Source of the DNA: Rosistilla oblonga
Lineage (GTDB): Bacteria; Planctomycetota; Planctomycetia; Pirellulales; Pirellulaceae
Direction of reading: 5' to 3'
Length of the DNA stretch: 64,000 bases
NCBI RefSeq assembly: GCF_007751715.1
Contig: NZ_CP036292.1
Location: forward strand, 6,951,339 to 7,015,338
Shown here in pieces: positions 25,890-32,468 of the stretch. The first letter of the stretch is position 1. Every line of letters begins with the position of its first letter. A program made the translations under genes and the position numbers. The notes under the pieces are model-generated. The model was not told the DNA's origin and made no database searches. It worked only from the letters and a program-made list of their open reading frames with translations.

Positions 25890-27308
25890 TTAAGTGGTTC
25901 GCGTGAGCAATTGATTGGCAAAGTCGGCCAACTGACTGGCCGCAGCGGTTTTAAACGGCGGCAGGTCGAGGATTCGCGGGACCGTGACGGCGGCGTATTC
26001 GCCCGCCTCGTAGGCCCGCGGGTCGACGAGATACCCGATCAGATCGTCGGTGTAACCGACAACGATCGTGTTTTTTAGCGGTGAATCGCGTTGGATCTGC
26101 AGCCCGTAATAACTGTACAGTTCGCTGGAATGGAACAGGATGCCGAGATCTCCCAGCCGCAGCGCCGTCGTGGGCGTGGCATGCGTTGTCCGCTGCAAAT
26201 CCCAATCCTTCGCCGATTCGTACCAGGCTTTGGCAAAGCCGGCATCGACCCACTGGCCCGACGCACATTGCTCGGGATGCTCGCGATAGAGTTCCAGTTG
26301 CTGTTGCAACAGATCGATGTTCAGCGGCAATGCAAACGGTTCGCTGACCAGTCGCAGTTCATTGGCGTCGACCCGTTCGCTGGCGTCCAACGCGCGGTCG
26401 ATCCCCTGCACGATCGCCGCCGCCGTCGGTTCGGCTTCGCCAATCCAGATGTCTCCATCCCCAGGGTTCACGTCGCCAGCGTGTCCTTGCAGGAAGCCGG
26501 GGGTGACGCCATGTTTGGCTTGCACTTGATCGGCGACCAGCCCGAGCCAATCGGGGCCGGCTTCGCCATCACGATAACAGACCGGATGGCAGGCAAAGTG
26601 ATACCACATCACGTCGGGTTTGTTGGCTCGTTCGAAACGCAGCACATGCAGGATCGTATCGAGCCAGCGATCCGCGGCGGTTGCATCTGCAGTGAATTCC
26701 TGGTCGGTCTTCCAGGTCGGGCTGGTTCGATTGAAGTTGCCTCCGTCGACCGAACTCTTGCCGACGTACAGTTCCGCCGCCGAGAGATCGCGATGCGCCT
26801 GGACGACGGCATCGACGACGTGCCCCAACGTCTCTTTCAGGTAATCTTCGGGGATGGCTCCCCATTGCCGTAGATAAGAAAACGCGGGCATCGAATGCGT
26901 GTGCGTGGCGCAGACGCGGACGTTGGCAGCCGGGATGCCCGTCTGTTTTGCGACCCGCTGTTGCACTTGTTGTGTGAAGCCGGGCGAGACGCTCAAAATG
27001 TCGAGCGAGACGATTGCAACGGATTGATCGGCCACTCGCAGCACCAGCGCTCGGGCGGCTGTCTTTTGGCGAATCCCCGTGATTCGGCGTTCTTGTCCAA
27101 CCGGTTTATGGAACCCGGCTAGCTCGATTCCCAACGGCGGCGTGGTGTCGACGACGGCGTGGCCGATCGAAAGCGAACCGCTTGTGGATGTCGCGTCCGC
27201 AGCGATCCCGTGGCAGGGCCAAGCGGCAGCGGTGGTCGCGGCACCGAGACTCGCCAGAAATCGGCGACGATCGTGGGGCGGCAACGAAGTGGGTTGGGAT
27301 TTTGGCAT
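25890..27308 (-). CDS. Neutral/alkaline ceramidase-like hydrolase (2), Tat-exported
   Basis: A 472-residue protein starting at ATG 27308 (MPKSQPTSLPP) with AGGA about 9 bp upstream; the longer open frame to 27632 looks non-coding. A twin-arginine signal (DRRRFLASLG) suggests folded export through Tat. The mature protein opens with the ceramidase-like block GHAVVDTTPPLGIELAGFHKP and keeps CATHTHSMPAFSY (metal-binding His pair) and FLQGHAGDVNPGD. The substrate is unknown: the fold fits amide hydrolysis, and the neighbouring deacetylase-cytochrome gene 12 bp downstream suggests joint work on a glycoconjugate. It belongs to the same superfamily as the genes at 14699-16102 and 39546-40916, but only this one has a Tat signal. 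Confidence 0.85.
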   Translation of the reverse strand: MPKSQPTSLPPHDRRRFLASLGAATTAAAWPCHGIAADATSTSGSLSIGHAVVDTTPPLGIELAGFHKPVGQERRITGIRQKTAARALVLRVADQSVAIVSLDILSVSPGFTQQVQQRVAKQTGIPAANVRVCATHTHSMPAFSYLRQWGAIPEDYLKETLGHVVDAVVQAHRDLSAAELYVGKSSVDGGNFNRTSPTWKTDQEFTADATAADRWLDTILHVLRFERANKPDVMWYHFACHPVCYRDGEAGPDWLGLVADQVQAKHGVTPGFLQGHAGDVNPGDGDIWIGEAEPTAAAIVQGIDRALDASERVDANELRLVSEPFALPLNIDLLQQQLELYREHPEQCASGQWVDAGFAKAWYESAKDWDLQRTTHATPTTALRLGDLGILFHSSELYSYYGLQIQRDSPLKNTIVVGYTDDLIGYLVDPRAYEAGEYAAVTVPRILDLPPFKTAAASQLADFANQLLTRTT

Positions 27309-27568
27309 GGCTTGTTTTTCCTGGAGGGCTAAGGAGGGAAAGCAAAGCTGCGATCGCGGGGAGTGTTGTCGTGCGATTGGCGGGCTGGGGGAGGTGGGCC
27401 TATTGTAGTCGATCGGAGAGCGATCGTTGCCATTCGCCAAATCGGCGGATCCGCCGACTGCTGATCCGCCGAAACGCGGTAGATGTTCGTTTCGGTTGGC
27501 GGCTACACTACGTGCCGCCGCGCCCGACCGATGCTCCGCGCACGGTACCCCCGACCAAGGATGAACCG

Positions 27569-27976
27569 ATGTTTTTTCATGCTCCGTTGCTTTCGATCGC
27601 CGTTCTCGACGGGACCGGTTCTCGGTTCGCAATCACCACGACTTCGCTGCTGTTGGCCCAAAACGATTCGACCGACGGAGTGGGGATCGGTCCGCTGGCG
27701 ATGATCTACGCCGTGGTGATGTTGATTTTGTCGCTGCTGAGTTTCGCGAGCTACGGCTGGGACAAGCGGCAGGCGCGGGCGGATCGCCAGCGGATCAGCG
27801 AACGAAGATTGCACACGATCGATCTGCTGGGCGGCTGGCCGGGCGGTTGGGTCGGCCGGCGGACGTTCCGTCACAAGACGAGCAAGCGATCGTTTGTGAT
27901 CGTGTTTTGGATGACGGTGGTGCTGAACCTGAGCCTCGTCGGCGCGTGTTTCTACGGCCTGTCTCGATTGATGTGA
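27569..27976 (+). CDS. DUF1294 membrane protein
   Basis: A 135-residue protein starting at ATG 27569, with AAGGA 8 bp upstream; the longer open frame to 27182 is not supported. Two or three hydrophobic helices (LAMIYAVVMLILSLLSFASY and FVIVFWMTVVLNLSLVGACF) flank the DUF1294 signature: YGWDKRQAR, then RISERRLHTIDLLGGWPG and FRHKTSKRSF. Family members are small integral membrane proteins, sometimes fused to a cold-shock domain; this one has none. Biochemical function unknown. It diverges from the ceramidase-like gene. Confidence 0.88.
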   Translation: MFFHAPLLSIAVLDGTGSRFAITTTSLLLAQNDSTDGVGIGPLAMIYAVVMLILSLLSFASYGWDKRQARADRQRISERRLHTIDLLGGWPGGWVGRRTFRHKTSKRSFVIVFWMTVVLNLSLVGACFYGLSRLM

Positions 27977-28024
27977 GCTGCGCGGGCCGCGGCGAGCTGG
28001 CCATCGACGTTTGCGGGTAAAACA

Positions 28025-28117
28025 CATGCCGTCGCTTCGCGACTGACGCGGCAGGTTGGGGCTCAGATTCCTGGGACTTGCGTCCCAGGCTCTTGGATGC
28101 CGTCGCTTTGCGACTGA
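28025..28117. repeat. Intact copy of a ~93-bp intergenic repeat
   Basis: The unit begins catgccgtcgcttcgcgact, passes through a small palindrome (ctgggacttgcgtcccag) and ends gccgtcgctttgcgactga. A second copy starts at 28160 and is split at the same palindrome by the 402-bp element, which makes this copy the empty-site reference. Confidence 0.85.
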
Positions 28118-28218
28118 TCGCCGCACAGTCGCGAAGCGATGACACTGGACCGGAAACCGCATGTCGTCGCTTCGCGACTGACGCAGCATGTTGGGGCCTA
28201 GATTCCTGGGACTTGCGT

Positions 28219-28620
28219 CCTGTCAGTTATACGTAAGGCATGATGAGTTGTCGCGACCGAACGCTTGCCCGGCCAGTGTGAAGTCTTTCGTTCGTCGCAG
28301 ACCGTTCCACATCGCAATCATCCATGTTAGGGCCGCAGGCTCGACCATTTGCATAGCCCAGGCCATCGGCCTGGGTTCTAGGGGCGTTGATTGACATGGT
28401 TGGGCTGAAGGCCCGGTCGATTGTCACAACCACTCCCCGGGGCGTTGCCCCTTCGCCTGTTGTGAAATGAAACCGGGCGCCGTCGGCTGATACCCAGCCC
28501 TGCAGGCTGGGCTATGCAAATTGCTGGACCTTCGGCCCGCGCCAGGCGTGCCAGGAATGTGCGTGTCCCCTTTTGCCCCTTGCTTTCGCCGTTATCTGCG
28601 ACTTACGTATAACTGACAGG
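28219..28620. mobile_element. 402-bp MITE-like element with 19-bp TIRs and 8-bp TSD
   Basis: The ends are perfect 19-bp inverted repeats, CCTGTCAGTTATACGTAAG (28219-28237) and its complement (28602-28620). Direct repeats acttgcgt (28211-28218 and 28621-28628) are the target-site duplication. An intact copy of the target is at 28025-28117. Inside is a second, imperfect inverted repeat (28330-28360 with 28508-28538) holding two small palindromes (28355-28377 and 28492-28513). No full transposase is present. A minus-strand frame ending in the left repeat reads like a transposase C-terminus (TWMIAMWNGLRRTKDF, stop 28223-28225). It is therefore best seen as a non-autonomous derivative of an insertion sequence. 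Confidence 0.85.
28223..28345 (-). pseudogene. Possible transposase C-terminal remnant
   Basis: A minus-strand frame without an intact start ends with TGA inside the left terminal repeat of the 402-bp element. Its last 30 or so residues (WNGLRRTKDFTLAGQAFG, then RDNSSC) look protein-like. A stop overlapping the terminal repeat is usual for transposases. The family cannot be named from this fragment. Confidence 0.4.
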
Positions 28621-28714
28621 ACTTGCGTCCCAGGCTCTTGGATGCCGTCGCCTTGCGACTGAATCGCGACTGGGACGCGGGCCGGTGGATGCGATCGCTG
28701 TCGAGGTCGACTTT

Positions 28715-28876
28715 CTAGTACGACGTGCCGGAACCTTGGGGCTTGCTCGCGGGCTCGTCGGCTGTCTCGGTCGCGGGAGCGGTTGTGGGTTCTTCCGTGG
28801 GAGTGCTGGGAGCACATCCGATCATTGGGATGCAGAGCGCGGCGGTCAGAAGAGCGAATCGAATTACGGAAAACAT
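28715..28876 (-). CDS. Very small lipoprotein
   Basis: A 53-residue frame, ATG 28876 to TAG 28715. It has a textbook lipoprotein signal: MFSVIR, a hydrophobic stretch FALLTAALCIPMIG, then Cys21. The mature 32 residues are Thr/Pro/Glu/Ala-rich (PTEEPTTAPATETADEPASK) and probably unstructured. Planctomycetes have many such mini-lipoproteins next to larger genes. Only a weak GAGG lies upstream. It sits between the inserted element and arsS, all on the minus strand. No function recognised. Confidence 0.65.
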   Translation of the reverse strand: MFSVIRFALLTAALCIPMIGCAPSTPTEEPTTAPATETADEPASKPQGSGTSY

Positions 28877-29001
28877 CGTTGGTTTGGCCTCGGACGAATA
28901 TTGTTGGCGTGACGGGGAAACGAATCAACAATTTTGCCCCGCCCCGAGGCGGATGTCTGTGAGCCACCGCACAACATCCGCACAAGCTGCCTTGCACAGA
29001 T

Positions 29002-30069
29002 CTAGGCAGGCTTTTCGGTACCGATCTTGACGACCGCTCCTTGGCAGCTGGAACCGTTGCCGGCGGTGCAGCCGAAGCAATGCCGGCCGGTCTGGATGCC
29101 GCGACTGGCCAGCGATTCAAAATCGAAATCGGAGATATGCCGCGGTTGCTCCGGCGACAGGCCGATGTTGAGCATCTGATTGAAATCGCAATCGAACAGA
29201 TGGCCCTGCCAGTCGACCGAGACCATCGTGCGGCACATCACGCCTTCGACAGTCACCGGATTAAACGACTCGATCAACTTTTGCATGTAGTTGTCGAATT
29301 GGTCCGACCGCAACAGATCGTCCAGAAAGCGGCTGATCGGCAGGTTGGTGATCGTGTGCAGATTCGTGAAGACGATGTCGTATCGCGACTTCAATTCGCT
29401 GCGGTAGGTCGCTTCGAGAGCGGCTTGCGATGGCGGAAGCGATGGGCCGACGGGGTTGTAGACCAGGTTCAGCGTCCGCGGCGAATCGGGTTGTCCGTAG
29501 CCGAGGGCGTTGAGTCGGCGGAGGCCATCGATCGATCGCTTGAAGACGCCATCGCCCCGCTGGCTGTCGCAGTTCTCTTCTAGGTAACAGGGAAGCGACG
29601 CGACGACTTCCACCTCGTGCTCGGCCAGGAATTCAGGGAGGTCGCGATAGCCATTGGCCATCAGGATCGTCAGGTTACAGCGGTCGATCACGCGGCGGCC
29701 CAGCAACGTCGCCTGTTCGACGAGCCAACGAAAGTTCGGGTTCATCTCCGGCGCACCGCCGGTGATGTCGAGCGTCGGAATATCGTGGCGAGCCAAGACG
29801 TCGATGATCGCCTCGGCGGTCGCTCGCGACATGCTCTCGCGGCGATCGGGGCCAGCGTCGACGTGGCAATGGGTGCAGGTTTGGTTGCACAGTTTGCCGA
29901 CATTGATCTGCAGCACCTCGATCCCGGTGGCGGTCAGTCGCGGCAATCCGTTATTCGACAGCGCTTCGGTGAAGTAGGGGAGCGGAGGCGTGAATTCGTC
30001 TTCGAGCACCTCGCGTTGCCGAGCGGCGTTGGCGAGTTCACTCTGTTGTCGCAGAAGAGATAATTGCAT
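29002..30069 (-). CDS. arsS: Arsenosugar biosynthesis radical SAM protein ArsS
   Basis: A 355-residue protein from ATG 30069 (MQLSLLRQQ); a longer frame to 30168 starts inside a palindrome. The radical SAM motif CNQTCTHCH (Cx3Cx2C) follows NVGKL, with the SAM-binding GGAPEMN downstream. The C-terminal half contains NLVYNPVGPSLPPSQ and the Cys-rich FGCTAGNGSSCQGA of the ArsS family. Some family members carry selenocysteine in this Cys-rich part; here the codons are ordinary cysteines. ArsS joins a 5'-deoxyadenosyl group to dimethylarsenite, the committed step of arsenosugar synthesis. The methyltransferase supplying that substrate is the next gene upstream (arsM, 137 bp away), so they probably form one operon in the cytoplasm. 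Confidence 0.93.
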   Translation of the reverse strand: MQLSLLRQQSELANAARQREVLEDEFTPPLPYFTEALSNNGLPRLTATGIEVLQINVGKLCNQTCTHCHVDAGPDRRESMSRATAEAIIDVLARHDIPTLDITGGAPEMNPNFRWLVEQATLLGRRVIDRCNLTILMANGYRDLPEFLAEHEVEVVASLPCYLEENCDSQRGDGVFKRSIDGLRRLNALGYGQPDSPRTLNLVYNPVGPSLPPSQAALEATYRSELKSRYDIVFTNLHTITNLPISRFLDDLLRSDQFDNYMQKLIESFNPVTVEGVMCRTMVSVDWQGHLFDCDFNQMLNIGLSPEQPRHISDFDFESLASRGIQTGRHCFGCTAGNGSSCQGAVVKIGTEKPA

Positions 30070-30111
30070 CGTGTGGATTCTTTGCGGATCGGACGGTTGA
30101 TGAACGGAGAC

Positions 30112-30186
30112 TTCGTTTAACCGCGTGGGCATCGCCCCGCGTTTCTGCTGCGTGTGCAGCCTCGACAAGCTCGCGGTTTAAACGAA
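30112..30186. repeat. Palindromic repeat, family C, between arsM and arsS
   Basis: Inverted repeat ttcgtttaaccgcg ... cgcggtttaaacgaa (one-base bulge) enclosing gggcatcgccccgcg. It lies in the arsM-arsS gap, in the leader of arsS. A looser copy starts at 40971, also just upstream of a minus-strand gene. Confidence 0.7.
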
Positions 30187-30206
30187 AACTTCAATGCGAC
30201 GGGGCA

Positions 30207-31385
30207 CTAGCAGCAGGGCTCTTCGTCGCTGCAACTACTGGCGTTCCCCTGGCTGGTCGCATCGTAATCGAGCCCCTTCGATTCGCGAGGATCGCGACAA
30301 ACGTTGCGTCGACAGTCGAACGCTTTGGCATCTTCCAAGGCGATCGATTCTCGCGGCTCGATCGCGTCGAACATCTTGGCATAAGGAGCCCGCTGGAGCA
30401 GGTGGAACGTTTTGTCACAGACTGCCATCCGCTGGCCGCGGTGGTAGGTGTGGCCGTCGTCGTCGACGACCTTTTTGAATGGGCCACGATAGACAACGGC
30501 TTGATTGCGTTCCAGGCATGGTCCTTGCTTGCCCTTGTGAGCGACGACGGTGACCGATCGAAATTCGATCCCCTCGACCGTCCGCCACGGTTCGCTCTGC
30601 CGTTTGACGATCTCGATTCCGTGGAATCCGGCTTCTTCAAACGCCTGCAAGAACTTGTCCTCGCGGAACGCTCCGGTGATACATCCCGACCACAACTCGG
30701 GATCCTGCTGCAAGCGATCGGGGACATCTTCATCGCTGACGATATCGCTGATCGCCGCCCGTCCGCCGCGACGCAAGACGCGGAAGATCTCCGAAAACAG
30801 CGGCCGGCGATCCTGTTGGCGGACTAGGTTCAGCACGCAGTTCGACAGGACACAATCGACGGAATCGTCGTCGACCAACGGGTGCTGACGACGCAGACGT
30901 TCTTCGGTCTGACGCAGCGAAAGGTAGCCGGCCGGATCGTGGACCGGGTGCTCGGCCAGTTCGCTGGCCAAAAGGTCGAGGTCGAGTCCCAGGTCTTGGA
31001 TCAATCCGTAACGGAAATCGACGTTGGCGTATCCGATCGTCTCGGCGACTGTCGAGGTGTGCTTGCGAGCCAGGTCGAGCATTTCGCGATTGCAGTCGAC
31101 ACCGATCACACGCCCCTCGCGACCGACGACTTGCGACGCGATGTAGCAGAGCTTGCCGCCGCCGCTGCCTAGATCGAGCACCGTCTCGCCGGGACGAACG
31201 TAGGGAGTTGGGTCGCCACAGCCGTAGTCGCGCTCGATGATCTCTTGCGGAATCGCGGCCAGCAGGTCGGTGTTGTATTCGACGGGGCAGCAGAGTGCGG
31301 GTTCGACGGCATGGGCTGCGGCGGCATAACGATCGTAGACAGAGGATTCAGAAGACGGGGCCTCGGCGGTCGTCGTGGTCTTCAT
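30207..31385 (-). CDS. arsM: Arsenite methyltransferase ArsM (arsenosugar type)
   Basis: A 392-residue SAM-dependent methyltransferase from ATG 31385 (MKTTTTAEA), preceded by AAGGA about 8 bp upstream. The SAM-binding motif is VLDLGSGGGKLCYIA. Arsenic-binding cysteines typical of ArsM are present: CC at 32-33 (CCPVEYN), SNCVLNLV near 182 and SGCITGAF near 232, the last two equivalent to the catalytic pair of algal ArsM. An extra C-terminal region (KTFHLLQRAPYAKMF, then RRNVCRDPRESKG) and a Cys-rich tail (SSCSDEEPCC) go with the arsenosugar-type subfamily. It methylates As(III) to dimethylarsenite, the substrate of ArsS encoded next. A structured leader lies upstream (31408-31480). Confidence 0.93.
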   Translation of the reverse strand: MKTTTTAEAPSSESSVYDRYAAAAHAVEPALCCPVEYNTDLLAAIPQEIIERDYGCGDPTPYVRPGETVLDLGSGGGKLCYIASQVVGREGRVIGVDCNREMLDLARKHTSTVAETIGYANVDFRYGLIQDLGLDLDLLASELAEHPVHDPAGYLSLRQTEERLRRQHPLVDDDSVDCVLSNCVLNLVRQQDRRPLFSEIFRVLRRGGRAAISDIVSDEDVPDRLQQDPELWSGCITGAFREDKFLQAFEEAGFHGIEIVKRQSEPWRTVEGIEFRSVTVVAHKGKQGPCLERNQAVVYRGPFKKVVDDDGHTYHRGQRMAVCDKTFHLLQRAPYAKMFDAIEPRESIALEDAKAFDCRRNVCRDPRESKGLDYDATSQGNASSCSDEEPCC

Positions 31386-31407
31386 TCGCGGTTTCCTTCC
31401 AGGAGAC

Positions 31408-31480
31408 AAGGATTGGCTGGCAACACGCAGGTCGATGCGTGTGTTTTCGTCAAGGTAGACGGTCTCGGTTGCCAGTCCTT
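31408..31480 (-). promoter_or_regulatory. Structured 5' leader of arsM (candidate cis-regulatory RNA)
   Basis: Read on the minus strand, AAGGA-CTGGCAAC (31468-31480) pairs with GTTGCCAG ... TCCTT (31408-31424, with a CCAA bulge). An inner hairpin ACACGCA/TGCGTGT (31423-31442) lies within. The structure ends about 22 bp before the arsM ATG and next to its Shine-Dalgarno. It matches no riboswitch I recognise. It could also be an operator for a repressor. Confidence 0.4.
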
Positions 31481-31501
31481 ACGAATTCTATTCGTTTTTT
31501 T
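31481..31501 (+). terminator. Small hairpin followed by T7, no gene upstream on this strand
   Basis: ACGAA-ttcta-TTCGT followed by TTTTTT has the form of an intrinsic terminator on the plus strand. No plus-strand gene precedes it for several kilobases. It would end only a short RNA divergent from arsM, if one exists. Confidence 0.35.
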
Positions 31502-31682
31502 CTCGGGAATGGCATTCGGCGGCTGTAAAAGTGGACGGGGGAACACGATCGTTGGGTCAAGCGGTTGAAGCTCGGCAAGAACGGACATTTGGCGGACCTG
31601 TGAGCGAATTCACAGATTCCGAAGCAAGACGGTACTAAATTGCAGCATCTGCATCGCGATCTCGATGCGTCGCCCCAATACG

Positions 31683-32468
31683 ATGTCCCAGGTGACCGCT
31701 ATCAATCAAGCCGAATCCGCAGCCGTGAGCGCTGCGGCGAATCCCGTCTCGTCGCATCTGCAATCCGTTGTCGTCGTGATCCCCGCGCTGAACGAAGAGC
31801 GATCGTTGCCGTTGGTTCTGGGCGATCTGCCCGACGTCGGCCAAGTGATCGTGATCGATAACGGCTCGACCGACCGGACCGCCGACGTCGCCAGAGCGGG
31901 CGGAGCGGTTGTCGTCAGCGAGTCGCAGCGAGGTTATGGAGCGGCTTGCTTGCGTGGTCTGGCGACGATTGAACAACAGATAAATGACGGGCGTGCGGCT
32001 CCCGACATCGTCGTCTTTCTGGATGCCGACTACAGCGATCACCCCGATCTTTTGCCGCGGTTGGTGGCACCGATCTTCATGGGGCAAGCCGATTTTGTGC
32101 TCGGGTCGCGACTGCTGGGAGAACGCGAAAAGGGAGCGATGCCGCCGCAAAGCGTCTACGGCAATCGACTCGCTTGCTTCTTGATGCGGCTGCTGTTTGG
32201 TGCCCGCTACACCGACCTGGGCCCGTTCCGCGCGATCGACTACGGCAAGCTGTGCGATCTTAAAATGGCCGACGAGAACTTCGGTTGGACGATCGAGATG
32301 CAGATCAAAGCGATCTTTGCCCATCTGCGTTATCTGGAGATTCCAGTTCCCTACCGCAACCGCGTCGGGACCAGCAAGATCAGCGGAACGGTTAGCGGAA
32401 CGATCAAAGCCGGCTCAAAGATCCTCTACACAGTCGCTCGCTATGGTTTGCGACGGGGATCGATGTGA
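31683..32468 (+). CDS. Family 2 glycosyltransferase
   Basis: A 261-residue protein from ATG 31683 (MSQVTAINQ); an in-frame ATG at 31665 is also possible. The GT-A fold motifs are clear: VVVIPALNEERSLP, VIVIDNGSTDRTADVA and the metal-binding DADYSDHPDLLP. The C-terminal part (GWTIEMQIKAI, then IPVPYRNRVGTSKISG) fits the polyprenyl-phosphate sugar transferase (DPM1-like) subgroup, but there is no C-terminal membrane helix. The next gene, a multi-span glycosyltransferase-like protein, overlaps its stop, so the pair may make and use a lipid-linked sugar at the membrane. The acceptor is unknown. Confidence 0.88.
   Translation: MSQVTAINQAESAAVSAAANPVSSHLQSVVVVIPALNEERSLPLVLGDLPDVGQVIVIDNGSTDRTADVARAGGAVVVSESQRGYGAACLRGLATIEQQINDGRAAPDIVVFLDADYSDHPDLLPRLVAPIFMGQADFVLGSRLLGEREKGAMPPQSVYGNRLACFLMRLLFGARYTDLGPFRAIDYGKLCDLKMADENFGWTIEMQIKAIFAHLRYLEIPVPYRNRVGTSKISGTVSGTIKAGSKILYTVARYGLRRGSM

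Larger units (their letters stand above)
28160..28662. repeat. Second copy of the ~93-bp repeat, interrupted
   Basis: The left part is 28160-28218 and the right part continues from 28621. Between them lies the 402-bp element. The sequence acttgcgt occurs once in the intact copy but twice here, on either side of the insert. The right part diverges slightly (gccgtcgccttgcgactga). Confidence 0.85.

Noticed and set aside
28227-28433. 68-codon minus-strand frame in the inserted element
   Set aside because: A neighbouring frame ending in the terminal repeat looks more like a transposase tail, and this one crosses the inner palindromes.
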